Position numbers and translations under genes: made by a program. Under the pieces are notes generated by a model, which saw only the letters and a program-made list of their open reading frames with translations, had not been told where the DNA came from and searched no databases. A stretch of DNA of 64,000 nucleotides, taken from NCBI RefSeq assembly GCF_051859565.1, contig NZ_JBHYFK010000006.1, forward strand, positions 124,001 to 188,000. The letters run 5' to 3'. This stretch comes from Glycocaulis sp051859565. Its GTDB lineage: Bacteria; Pseudomonadota; Alphaproteobacteria; Caulobacterales; Maricaulaceae. Each line of letters starts with the position of its first letter. Positions within the stretch are counted from its first letter, which is position 1. Positions 17,730-25,572 of this stretch are shown here, piece after piece.

Positions 17730-18062
17730 ATGACCGACACCGCCACGCTTGAATCGATCCGCAACACGGTGGAAGGCCACGATGTCGTGCTGTTCATGAA
17801 GGGCACGCCGCTGTTTCCGCAGTGCGGCTTCTCCTCCCTCGTTTCGCGCGTGCTCCAGCATATGGGCGTGGAGTATCACTCGGTAAACGTGCTCGAAGAC
17901 ATGGAAGTGCGCGAAGGCATCAAGGTCTACTCCGACTGGCCGACCATCCCCCAGCTCTATGTGAAGGGCGAGTTCATCGGCGGCTGCGACATCGTCAAAG
18001 AGATGTTCGAGACCGGCGAGCTGAAAGCCTTTTTCGACGAAAAGGGCATTGAGGCGGCTTAG
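17730..18062 (+). CDS. grxD: monothiol glutaredoxin, Grx4/GrxD type
   Basis: The 110-residue CGFS-type glutaredoxin carries and delivers [2Fe-2S] clusters with glutathione, usually with a BolA partner. It shows KGTPLFPQCGFS (the active-site CGFS), the cis-Pro segment WPTIPQLYVKGEFIGG and the GSH-binding CDIVKEM. Ribosome site GAAGGAG is 7-12 bases before the ATG at 17730. A longer in-frame start (17667) has no such site and adds an atypical leader. It follows bolA and is followed by two palindromic repeats. Confidence 0.95.
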   Translation: MTDTATLESIRNTVEGHDVVLFMKGTPLFPQCGFSSLVSRVLQHMGVEYHSVNVLEDMEVREGIKVYSDWPTIPQLYVKGEFIGGCDIVKEMFETGELKAFFDEKGIEAA

Positions 18063-18080
18063 GGGTTTGTGCTGCAACAT

Positions 18081-18178
18081 TGTCATGGCCCGGTTTATCC
18101 GGGCCACCCATGCCTCTGGCCTTCGCGCATGATCGTTCTTTGCAGGCATGGGTCCCCCGCATAAAGCGGGGGATGACA
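18081..18178. repeat. palindromic repeat (rep-F)
   Basis: Long imperfect palindrome starting TGTCATGGCCCGG and ending GCGGGGGATGACA. Inner arms are CCCATGCC and GGCATGGG, with two sub-hairpins (GCCCGG...CCGGGC and CCCCCGC...GCGGGGG). It lies 18 bases after the grxD stop. Confidence 0.75.
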
Positions 18179-18223
18179 GGCGGAGAGGGCTACCCGCGCG
18201 GCCGTGGCGTGGGCACCTGCAGC

Positions 18224-18296
18224 CTGAAAAAGCGCGAACGCGCGCCCGCGACTTTTCGCGGAACATCGCAACGCGGATGCGTTGCGGAACTAAAAA
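18224..18296. repeat. rep-C palindromic repeat, short form
   Basis: Sequence CTGAAAAAGCGCGAACG through GGAACTAAAAA. It recurs inverted as part of the composite at 34285-34465 and, with changes, at 27346-27535. Its last base abuts the stop codon of the minus-strand lipoprotein gene at 18297. Confidence 0.82.
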
Positions 18297-18701
18297 CTAC
18301 CGCCTCGGTCTCGGCGTCGGGGCCTGCGGATTGATGACGCGCACGCTGGCGCTCCCTGGCAGGCCCAGCTCATCGCGGCTCCAGACCAGCTCCACCCCTT
18401 CAGGCAGGAAGGCGCGGCAGTGATCAGGCTGCAGGCGGCGCAATTCCACGGTGAACGTCCAGCGGGTGCGCGAATCCACCATCACCACTGGCTCGAAGCT
18501 CTCCTTTGTGGTGCAGCCGTTTGAGCGCACCTGAACGCGGATCGAGCCGTCCGGCATGTCCTGCCAGTAATGGATGGTTTCCCGTTCGCCGGGCAGCGCC
18601 CGTGAGGGCTGCAGGGAGGGCGCAGGCGCCGCCGCGCACGCCGCCATTATCAGGGCAGCGCCCGAAGCGGCCATCCATCGTGCAAACGCCATCAGACTCA
18701 T
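18297..18701 (-). CDS. small putative lipoprotein of unknown function
   Basis: The 134-residue product starts MSLMAFARWM, has a hydrophobic signal and a likely lipobox AALIMAAC followed by an Ala/Pro-rich linker. The rest is a small beta-rich domain with two cysteines (SNGCTTKE and PDHCRAF) that could form a disulfide. No family was recognised. An in-frame ATG 14 codons upstream is possible but would lengthen the signal region. The stop codon lies directly against a rep-C repeat. Confidence 0.6.
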   Translation of the reverse strand: MSLMAFARWMAASGAALIMAACAAAPAPSLQPSRALPGERETIHYWQDMPDGSIRVQVRSNGCTTKESFEPVVMVDSRTRWTFTVELRRLQPDHCRAFLPEGVELVWSRDELGLPGSASVRVINPQAPTPRPRR

Positions 18702-18759
18702 GCCTCCAGTTTTAACCGGCATAATCCCTGACAGGCCACACATGACTGCAAGCTGAAGG

Positions 18760-19881
18760 CTAGCCGGTGACCCACATCACCAAAATCTCGCCGCCGGTGG
18801 TGCGCCGTGCGGCGTGGACGCCATCGGCGTCGACGGCAATGGCCGCCCCGTCAGATTCCATGCCCCAGAGCGAGCCGCCCAGAAAGGCCGTAACGCCGGC
18901 GCGCGCCGAGCTGTCCTGCAGCCGGCCCGCGAGGGCATGGGTCTGCCAGGCTTCTCCTTCGCTCAGGCGGCCAGCATCCTCGCGCGGCACATCATCGGGC
19001 CAGGGGGTGACATAGCCGCCCCATGGTTGGCCCCAGACGCCGCCCGGCTGCAGGAAGGCAGGAACGGCCAGCAGGTCCGCCCCCTCCAGTGCCGCGTAGA
19101 CGTCCGGGTGCCAGGAATCGGCGCATATGAGCACACCCAGCCGCCCGGCAGGCGTCTCGAACACGGGATAGTCTTCCAGGCTGGCGGCGGCGGTGAAGCC
19201 TGCCTCGGACGGAATGGGATAGACCTTGCGCACCAGCGCGCCGTGGACCCGTCCATCGGGGGCAAAGACGGCGCTGACATTCTCCAGCGGGCCATCGTTC
19301 GCGGTCACGATCCTGCCGTCCTCGATGCGGGCGCCTGCCAGCACGACCGAACCGGCAACAAGGGTGATGCCATAGTCTTCGGCCAGCGCCGAAAACGCCG
19401 CCTGATAGCGCTCTGCCATATCGGCGCTGCGCATGCGGAATACGGCCGCCGCAGCCCGGTCCGCTTCAGGGCTTGTCAGTACCGAGCCTGCAAAGGGCAG
19501 GGGGTTGGCCGCGATGAGCGCGGTCATCGCGCCTTCGACGCTTGCCGCCCGGTACACGCCGCGCGGCGCGTCGGCCGCGACCAGCCAGGTGCCGATATGT
19601 TCGGGAAAGACGGCGATTGTACGCGGCGTGAGCACGCCTGCTTCGCGCGCCGCTTCCAGATAGTCAGCCAGCCGTGCGGTGAAGGCCCCGGTGCTAGCGT
19701 AGTCTTCGGTGCGCATGACCGGATCAATCGCGATGAGGTTTGTGCCAGAGACACTGCCCGTCTGGGTGATAACGATCGGATCGGCCAGCGGAGCCGCCGG
19801 TGCCGGCAAGGCACGCCAGAACGACCATCCCGCCAAGGCGGCGGTGATGATACAGGCGGTGAACAAGAGCCAGCGGGGCAT
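18760..19881 (-). CDS. membrane-anchored carbon-nitrogen hydrolase (nitrilase superfamily)
   Basis: The 373-residue protein has an N-terminal signal anchor (residues about 4-22) and a nitrilase-type domain. The expected Glu-Lys-Cys triad is visible as VFPEH (Glu94), LVRKVYPIP (Lys219) and LICADSWHPD (Cys253). Such enzymes hydrolyse amides or nitriles or transfer acyl groups. The leader would place this one on the periplasmic face, unlike most cytosolic members. The Glu-to-Lys spacing is longer than usual, because of an inserted helical segment after residue 100. It is not Lnt, which has a large multi-pass domain. Substrate unknown. Confidence 0.78.
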   Translation of the reverse strand: MPRWLLFTACIITAALAGWSFWRALPAPAAPLADPIVITQTGSVSGTNLIAIDPVMRTEDYASTGAFTARLADYLEAAREAGVLTPRTIAVFPEHIGTWLVAADAPRGVYRAASVEGAMTALIAANPLPFAGSVLTSPEADRAAAAVFRMRSADMAERYQAAFSALAEDYGITLVAGSVVLAGARIEDGRIVTANDGPLENVSAVFAPDGRVHGALVRKVYPIPSEAGFTAAASLEDYPVFETPAGRLGVLICADSWHPDVYAALEGADLLAVPAFLQPGGVWGQPWGGYVTPWPDDVPREDAGRLSEGEAWQTHALAGRLQDSSARAGVTAFLGGSLWGMESDGAAIAVDADGVHAARRTTGGEILVMWVTG

Positions 19882-19945
19882 GTGAAGCCTCCAACGCGTA
19901 TCAGACTTACGCGCGAGCAGTGTGCCGGGTTTCGAGACAAAGAAA

Positions 19946-19975
19946 AAGGGCGCAGCCCGGGGAAGCTGCGCCCTT
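19946..19975 (-). terminator. rho-independent terminator
   Basis: Perfect 10-base stem AAGGGCGCAG with CTGCGCCCTT. On the minus strand it is followed by TTTTTCTTT. It lies 22 bases after the stop of the minus-strand membrane protein gene ending at 19998. Confidence 0.85.
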
Positions 19976-19997
19976 GAATGAAGACCAGCCTGATGCG

Positions 19998-20858
19998 CTA
20001 GGGCGAAATCAGCCTGTCTTCCAGTCCGTCGCGCTCGCGCCCGCCAAAAATGGCTGCCGCGCTGGCAACAAACGCACCGAACAGCATCGCCAGTGCCGTG
20101 GCGATCGCCAGCGTCGCGCTGGCAGCGCGGGCCGTGTCGACCTCGTCGCGCGCTTCTGCGCGCGCGGCGTCCATCTGGGCGAATGCGGCCTGGACGCGGG
20201 CATCGGCTTCATTGACGCCGATGGCGGTGCGCTCGGCCACATCCTCGACCAGCCAGGCGCGGTCTTCTGCCGTCACCGAGTCCGGATCGGCGATGGCGCG
20301 GACCACAAAGCGGTCGGCTTCCTGCCGGGCGCTTGCCAGGGCCTCGGGATCGGCACCCGGCGCGCGGTAAAGCCGGTCGGTGATAATGGTAGCCGGGGCC
20401 GGCGCGCCCTCTTCGGAGTGTACGGCCGCTGCCGTCACCGCCGTTGCGCCCAGAGCGCCACCGCCAGCGGCAATGCCTGCGACCACGAACATGAAGGCGG
20501 TAGCTACCGCCCAGGTCAGGAAGCCATGCACGCTGTCACGGAAAAAGACCTCGTCTGCGTGGATGGACCAGCGCAGGCGGGTGCGTCCGGCGATATAGCC
20601 GCCCAGAACGGAAGCCAAGATCTGCGTGAAGATCAGCCAGATGATCGTGACAATGCTGATCGTGGTAAGGGACAGCCCGTCCCCGGCGAAAGGCGACATG
20701 GCGCCAAAGCCGAAGGCCGAACCCAGAATGACGAGAATGATGGTCAGCCCGCCAGCGGCGAATGCGCCGGCAAAAACGGCTGACCAGCTGATTGCCGGTC
20801 CGGCCCAGCGGGCGGGGGTAGTGGCCGCTACGGGCGCAGCGATGGGTGCATCTGTCAT
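19998..20858 (-). CDS. conserved alphaproteobacterial-type membrane protein, function unknown
   Basis: The 286-residue protein has two membrane segments near the N-terminus (about residues 22-50 and 66-90, with GGYIAGRTRLRW after the second), a third at about 110-135 and a last at about 245-270. Between the last two is a charged soluble helical region of about 100 residues. No enzyme motif is seen. The layout resembles uncharacterised alphaproteobacterial membrane proteins with a glycine-rich TM and a periplasmic or cytosolic helical insert. It is probably co-transcribed with the 24-residue protein gene 12 bases upstream. It ends at a strong terminator. Confidence 0.65.
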   Translation of the reverse strand: MTDAPIAAPVAATTPARWAGPAISWSAVFAGAFAAGGLTIILVILGSAFGFGAMSPFAGDGLSLTTISIVTIIWLIFTQILASVLGGYIAGRTRLRWSIHADEVFFRDSVHGFLTWAVATAFMFVVAGIAAGGGALGATAVTAAAVHSEEGAPAPATIITDRLYRAPGADPEALASARQEADRFVVRAIADPDSVTAEDRAWLVEDVAERTAIGVNEADARVQAAFAQMDAARAEARDEVDTARAASATLAIATALAMLFGAFVASAAAIFGGRERDGLEDRLISP

Positions 20859-20870
20859 GTCGTGCGCCTC

Positions 20871-20945
20871 CTAGAAAAGAATGAGAATGAGAATGATGAC
20901 GGGGATCGGAATCCCCAGGAACCACATCAGTATTGCCTTGCCCAT
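20871..20945 (-). CDS. 24-residue hydrophobic small membrane protein
   Basis: A very short frame encoding MGKAILMWFLGIPIPVIIL and five further hydrophobic residues, then a stop. It is a single membrane helix with a Gly-x-Pro-x-Pro centre. The strong ribosome site GAGGAGG about 7 bases before the ATG makes translation likely. The small size and the position 12 bases ahead of the 286-residue membrane protein gene suggest a co-expressed partner. Similar tiny hydrophobic frames are common in proteobacterial genomes, but no named family is claimed. Confidence 0.6.
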   Translation of the reverse strand: MGKAILMWFLGIPIPVIILILILF

Positions 20946-21034
20946 TTCAGGTGCCTCCTCGCGCAGCTCTGCCGCGCCCTGCCAAAGATGATCAGCAGGG
21001 AAACGCGAGAAGGACGAGGCGGTTCCGGGAAGGG

Positions 21035-21508
21035 CTACCGAGCTTGCGCTTCGGGCGGAAACACCAGCCCCAGCCATTCGGCAACGAGGGCCGGCTTGTC
21101 CACGCCCTCTATTTCGACAGTCACCTCCATGCGCGAGAGGAAGGAGCCATCTTCGCGCGGCTCCGCCCCCAGAAAAGTGAAATGCCCGCGCACGCGCGAA
21201 TTGACCGGCACCGGGGCGAGGAAGCGTATCCGGTCAAACCCGTAATTGATGGCATAGGCGCCCTCCGGCCACGGGCTTGCCTGATGGCTGAAACCGGTCA
21301 GCAGAGCGAGCGTGAAAAAGCCGAAGCTTATAGTGGTGGGGAAGGGGCCGTGCGCGGCGCACCAGTCCGGATCGGTGTACATCGGGTCTTCATCGCGCGT
21401 CACCTTGCCGAAAATGTTGAAATCCTCCTGCGTCAGCGTGGTCCAGTCCGACACGCCCATCACGCTGCCGGGTCCGAGGCCGAGCGACAGTCCTGAGTGT
21501 TGGGTCAT
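21035..21508 (-). CDS. MaoC-like hotdog dehydratase
   Basis: The 157-residue single hotdog protein is of the MaoC/NodN type. It contains DEDPMYTDPDWCAAHGPF, with the Asp/His pair expected for (R)-specific enoyl-CoA hydratases, and the TISFGFFTLALL helix. The strand INYGFDRIRFLAPVPVNSRVRG follows as its core. It is expected to hydrate or dehydrate an acyl-CoA ester. The exact substrate is not clear. It is divergent from dusA and starts at ATG 21508. Confidence 0.82.
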   Translation of the reverse strand: MTQHSGLSLGLGPGSVMGVSDWTTLTQEDFNIFGKVTRDEDPMYTDPDWCAAHGPFPTTISFGFFTLALLTGFSHQASPWPEGAYAINYGFDRIRFLAPVPVNSRVRGHFTFLGAEPREDGSFLSRMEVTVEIEGVDKPALVAEWLGLVFPPEAQAR

Positions 21509-21608
21509 GTGAGTGCCTCCGCGCTATGTTTCCCAAGGATAGGCGATTGGCTGCGCGGGGGAAGCTTGCCAGTGCGCCCCGTTTGCCCTTTTGCCCGCGC
21601 TGGCCTAC

Positions 21609-22610
21609 ATGGCGGACATGAGCAGGATACCGCTTTCCAGACGCTTCAGTGTCGCGCCCATGATGGACTGGACGGACCGGCATTGCCGGGCCTTCCACCG
21701 CGTGATGACACGCCGTGCGCTGCTCTATACCGAGATGGCGGTCGATCAGGCCGTCATCCACGGCGATGCCAGACGCCTGATCGGCTTTGACGATAGCGAA
21801 CATCCGGTCGCCATCCAGCTGGGCGGCAGTGATCCCAAAATGCTCAGCGCCGCCGCCCGCATCGCGGAAGATTTCGGCTATGCGGAAGTCAATCTCAATG
21901 TCGGCTGCCCGTCTGACCGGGTGCAGTCGGGCACGTTCGGCGCCTGCCTGATGCGCGAGCCGCAACTGGTCGCTGATTGCCTTGCCGCCATGCGTGAGGC
22001 GGTATCGGTGCCGGTAACGGTGAAACACCGGCTCGGCGTGGACGAGCAGGACCCCGAAGAGACGCTGTTTTCCTTCGTCGAAACGGTGGCGCAGAGCGGC
22101 GTGACGAGCTTTAGCGTCCATGCCCGCAAGGCGTGGCTCAAAGGTCTGTCACCCAAAGAGAACCGGGATATCCCGCCGCTGGATTATGACATTGTACGGC
22201 GTCTGAAGGCTACGCACCCCGAGCTTGAAATCATCCTCAATGGCGGGCTGGAAAACCTCGAACACGCGCACGCCGAGATGGCGGGGCTGGACGGGGTGAT
22301 GCTGGGCCGGGCGGCCTATCACACGCCCTTCATCCTCTCAGCTGTGGACAGCGTGTTCTTCGGCGAGGCGGACCCGCATGACGATCCCTTTGCCATAGTC
22401 GAAGCCTACCGGACCTATGTGGAAAGCCAGCTGGCGCGCGGCGCGCGCCTGCACGCCATCACGCGCCACATGCTGGGCCTGTTTGCCGGGATGCCCGGTG
22501 CGCGGCGCTGGCGTCAGATACTGTCGACCGACGCCAACAAGGATGGCGCGGACTGGCATGTGGTGGAACGGGCGCTTGTCGCCGTGAGGGAGGCGCGCGC
22601 GGCGGCCTGA
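21609..22610 (+). CDS. dusA: tRNA-dihydrouridine(20/20a) synthase DusA
   Basis: FMN- and NADPH-dependent enzyme that reduces uridine 20/20a in the tRNA D-loop. The family opening FSVAPMMDWTDRHCR includes the DusA-specific DWTDRHCR. VNLNVGCPSDRVQSG carries the catalytic cysteine region, and KHRLGVD and ILNGGLENLEHA are FMN-site motifs. The start is uncertain: ATGs at 21591, 21609 and 21618 all read in frame without a clear ribosome site. 21609 is used. The stop TGA overlaps the ATG of the next gene, opening a four-gene coupled run. Confidence 0.93.
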   Translation: MADMSRIPLSRRFSVAPMMDWTDRHCRAFHRVMTRRALLYTEMAVDQAVIHGDARRLIGFDDSEHPVAIQLGGSDPKMLSAAARIAEDFGYAEVNLNVGCPSDRVQSGTFGACLMREPQLVADCLAAMREAVSVPVTVKHRLGVDEQDPEETLFSFVETVAQSGVTSFSVHARKAWLKGLSPKENRDIPPLDYDIVRRLKATHPELEIILNGGLENLEHAHAEMAGLDGVMLGRAAYHTPFILSAVDSVFFGEADPHDDPFAIVEAYRTYVESQLARGARLHAITRHMLGLFAGMPGARRWRQILSTDANKDGADWHVVERALVAVREARAAA

Positions 22611-23422
22611 TGGAACAATACCTGATCTACCTTCTCACCCTCTTGGCCGTTGGCGCATTTGCGGGGCTGATCGCCGGGCTGTTCGGCATTGGCGGCGGGG
22701 TCGTGATGGTCCCGGCCATGTATTACACGCTGGTGTTTCTGGGATACCCTGAACACGCCATGCACGCGGCGGTGGGCACGTCTCTCGCCGTCATCGTCAT
22801 CACCTCGGCACGTTCGGTGCTGGCGCACGCGAAGAAGGGGGCGGTCGATTTTGGCGTGCTCAAGACATGGTGCCCGTGGATCGTGCTCGGCGCGCTGGCA
22901 GGCTCCGCGGTTGCCGGCGCGATCCCGACGCGCGGCCTCGTTTTCATCTTTGCCATCACCGCGCTTTTGCTGTCGCTGCAGTTCTTCTTCGGGCGGGCCG
23001 ACTGGAAGCTCGGCGATGATCTGCCGGGCCAGCCTGTCCGGGCGCTGCTGGCGGGCACAATCGGCATCATGTCGGCCCTGATGGGTATTGGCGGGGGCGT
23101 GTTCGGCGTCACGCTGCTCACCGTCTTTGGCCGCTCCATCCATGTCGCTGTGGCGACCGCTGCGGGCTTTGGCGTGGCGATAGGGTTTCCAGCGGCGCTG
23201 GGCTTTGTGATTACGGGCTGGAGCGTCGCAGATCGCGCGCCCTTCTCGCTCGGCTTTGTCTCCATGCCCGGCTTTGCACTGCTGGCCATCACCGCTGTTT
23301 TCGTGACGCCGCTGGGGGCGAGCCTTGCCCACCGGCTCAACGCCGCGCGCCTGCGTCAGGCATTTGCGATTGGTCTGGCCCTCGTCGCCCTCAACATGCT
23401 CCGCTCGGCGGTGTGGGGGTAA
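22610..23422 (+). CDS. TauE/SafE family membrane transporter
   Basis: The 270-residue inner-membrane protein has about eight membrane segments. It shows the duplicated TauE/SafE glycine motif GLFGIGGGVVMVP near the N-terminus and GIGGGVFGVTLL in the second half. Family members export or import sulfite, sulfoacetate and other small anions. Its ATG overlaps the dusA stop by one base (TGATG), so translation is probably coupled, though no functional link to dusA is evident. The crotonase gene follows 7 bases later. Confidence 0.85.
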   Translation: MEQYLIYLLTLLAVGAFAGLIAGLFGIGGGVVMVPAMYYTLVFLGYPEHAMHAAVGTSLAVIVITSARSVLAHAKKGAVDFGVLKTWCPWIVLGALAGSAVAGAIPTRGLVFIFAITALLLSLQFFFGRADWKLGDDLPGQPVRALLAGTIGIMSALMGIGGGVFGVTLLTVFGRSIHVAVATAAGFGVAIGFPAALGFVITGWSVADRAPFSLGFVSMPGFALLAITAVFVTPLGASLAHRLNAARLRQAFAIGLALVALNMLRSAVWG

Positions 23423-23429
23423 GTGATCC

Positions 23430-24206
23430 ATGACCATCCGCTACGAGACCAGCGCGCGCATCACCATAATCACGATTGACCGGCCGGAGCGGCGCAATGC
23501 GGTGGACGGCCCGACCGCGCAGGCGCTGGCCGATGCGTTCCGCCGGTTTGACGCAGACGAAAGCGCCGACGTCGCCATCCTCACCGGCGCTGGCGGGACT
23601 TTCTGTGCCGGGGCGGACCTCAAGGCTATCGCTGAGGGGACACCCAACCGCACCGAACCGAAAGGCGACGGGCCGATGGGGCCGAGCCGCATGATGCTCT
23701 CCAAGCCGGTTATCGCAGCGATAGAGGGCCACGCGGTCGCGGGCGGGCTAGAGCTGGCATTGTGGTGCGATATGCGCGTAGCGGCCAAGACGGCCGTTTT
23801 TGGCGTGTTCTGCCGCCGGTTTGGCGTGCCGCTGATCGATGGCGGGACGGTGCGCCTGCCGCGCCTGATCGGCCAGTCGCGCGCCATGGACATGATCCTC
23901 ACCGGCAGGCCCGTCGGCGCGGAGGAAGCCTACGCAATCGGCCTTGCCAACCGGCTGGCCGAGCCCGGAAAGGCGCTGGAGGCTGCGCTGACGCTCGCCC
24001 GCGAGATCGCTGCCTTCCCGCAAGCCTGCATGCGCAACGACCGGATGAGCGCGCTCACCCAGTGGAGTCTCACTGAAGAACAGGCGCTCTCCGACGAGTT
24101 TGCCCTTGGCATGAAGACCCTGCAGAGCGGCGAGACGGTGGAAGGGGCGACGCGGTTCCTGAGCGGCGAGGGCCGGGGCGGACGCTTCGACACGCCCGAG
24201 CAATGA
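23430..24206 (+). CDS. enoyl-CoA hydratase/isomerase (crotonase) family protein
   Basis: The 258-residue crotonase-fold protein has RPERRNAVDGPTAQAL, the oxyanion-hole segment GAGGTFCAGADLKAIA and the second oxyanion segment EGHAVAGGLELALWCD. FCRRFGVPLIDGGTVRLPR follows. Where classical hydratases have two catalytic glutamates, one lies in the FGVP region here only as aspartate. The reaction may therefore differ, and enoyl-CoA hydratase activity is not certain. It overlaps the next gene by ATGA and belongs to the dusA run. Confidence 0.82.
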   Translation: MTIRYETSARITIITIDRPERRNAVDGPTAQALADAFRRFDADESADVAILTGAGGTFCAGADLKAIAEGTPNRTEPKGDGPMGPSRMMLSKPVIAAIEGHAVAGGLELALWCDMRVAAKTAVFGVFCRRFGVPLIDGGTVRLPRLIGQSRAMDMILTGRPVGAEEAYAIGLANRLAEPGKALEAALTLAREIAAFPQACMRNDRMSALTQWSLTEEQALSDEFALGMKTLQSGETVEGATRFLSGEGRGGRFDTPEQ

Positions 24207-25435
24207 GCCAGCGCATCGCCATTATCGGGGCAGGGCCAGCGGGCCTGATCGCGGCGGAAAAACTCGCCAGCGAGGGCTTCGCGGTCGATGTCTATGAGCG
24301 CATGCCGAGCGTGGCGCGCAAATTCCTGATGGCGGGCAGGGGCGGGCTTAACCTCACCCATTCTGAAAGCCTGGGCGCCTTTCTGGAGCGCTATGGCGCG
24401 GCACGCGAGTGGCTGGAGCCTGCCATCCGCGCCTTTTCACCTTCTGAGCTGACGGCATGGTGTGAAGGGCTGGGGCAGGCAGTGTTTACCGGGTCCAGCG
24501 GGCGCATCTTTCCCAAATCGATGAAGGCTTCGCCTCTATTACGCGCCTGGCTCGCAAGGCTGGATGCGCTGGGCGTCAATATCCACACCCGCCACACCTG
24601 GCGGGGTTTTGACGGGGCAGGCCGCTTCCTCATCGCCGGGCCGGACGGTCTGGAACGGCCGATTGAGCCCGATGCGGTGATCCTGGCGCTCGGCGGGGCA
24701 AGCTGGCCGCGACTGGGCTCGAGGGGCGACTGGACCGAGTGGCTGAAAGAGCGCGGCGTCGAAATCACGCCCTTCACGCCGTCCAATGCGGGCTTCAATG
24801 TGCGCTGGTCGGCGGTGTTTACCGAGCGCTTCGCCGGAGAGCCGCTGAAAACCGCCAGCTTCACCCATCAGGGCCGCACGATACGCGGCGAAGCCATGAT
24901 TACCGCTTACGGGATGGAGGGCGGGGCCATCTATGCGCTGAGTGCGTCCCTTCGCGCTGCGATTGAGACTGAGGGCAGGGCGGTGCTAACCCTCGATCTC
25001 GCCCCTGACATATCCGAAGGGGCGCTGGCAAAACGCCTCGGCGCGGCGAAGCCCGGCCAGTCGCTCTCCAACACGCTGCGCAAGCAGGCGAGGCTTTCGC
25101 CTCTCTCTGCGGCGTTGCTGCGCGAGGCAGGCGAGGTGCCGCGTGAGCCGCAAGCACTCGCGGCGCGCATCAAGGCCTTGCCCATCACGCTGACCGGCAT
25201 GCAGGGGCTCGACCGGGCCATCTCCAGCGCAGGGGGCATAGCGCGTGGCTCTGTCGATGAGCGCTTCATGCTCAAAGCGCTGCCCGGCGTATTCGTGGCG
25301 GGCGAAATGCTTGACTGGGAAGCGCCCACGGGCGGCTATCTGTTGCAAGCGTGCTTTGCCAGCGGTGTTGCGGCGGCGAGAGGGGGCGCTGACTGGCTGG
25401 CCTCGGGAAAGCCATCACACGCGAAACGCGCATAA
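24203..25435 (+). CDS. BaiN/YhiN-like flavoprotein (TIGR03862-type)
   Basis: The 410-residue NAD(P)/FAD-dependent oxidoreductase belongs to the HI0933-like group. The N-terminal FAD motif is IAIIGAGPAGLIAAEKLA. The MAGRGGLNLTHSE signature is characteristic of the family. ALGGASWPRLGSRGDW and the C-terminal VAGEMLDWEAPTGGYLLQAC are also visible. The family is mostly uncharacterised; one member, BaiN, acts on bile acids in gut bacteria, which is not implied here. It overlaps the crotonase gene by ATGA (24203-24206) and is the last gene of the run. Confidence 0.85.
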   Translation: MSQRIAIIGAGPAGLIAAEKLASEGFAVDVYERMPSVARKFLMAGRGGLNLTHSESLGAFLERYGAAREWLEPAIRAFSPSELTAWCEGLGQAVFTGSSGRIFPKSMKASPLLRAWLARLDALGVNIHTRHTWRGFDGAGRFLIAGPDGLERPIEPDAVILALGGASWPRLGSRGDWTEWLKERGVEITPFTPSNAGFNVRWSAVFTERFAGEPLKTASFTHQGRTIRGEAMITAYGMEGGAIYALSASLRAAIETEGRAVLTLDLAPDISEGALAKRLGAAKPGQSLSNTLRKQARLSPLSAALLREAGEVPREPQALAARIKALPITLTGMQGLDRAISSAGGIARGSVDERFMLKALPGVFVAGEMLDWEAPTGGYLLQACFASGVAAARGGADWLASGKPSHAKRA

Positions 25436-25572
25436 ATTATTCCGGCAAAATAATAATATTATCATATTGAAATATATATATTATTTTTTCCGTGTGCGCA
25501 GGATGATTCAGGCCGCATTAACCAACGCGCTTCAACTTTCAGGCGAATTTGGTCCTCAAGGGAGATTCCCTC
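25436..25572 (+). promoter_or_regulatory. AT-rich promoter region of the chemoreceptor gene
   Basis: Bases about 25437-25492 are almost purely A and T, unlike everything around. They include AATAATATTATCATATTG and ATATATATATTATTTTTT. This is a likely promoter/UP-element or nucleoid-protein binding region for the MCP gene. A single TTAACC half-site (about 25517) follows. No full CtrA box or sigma-28 box was identified. Confidence 0.45.

Noticed and set aside
18814..19977. A 387-residue plus-strand frame opposite the CN-hydrolase gene
   Set aside because: No motif or ribosome site; the minus strand encodes a full Glu-Lys-Cys nitrilase-fold protein.
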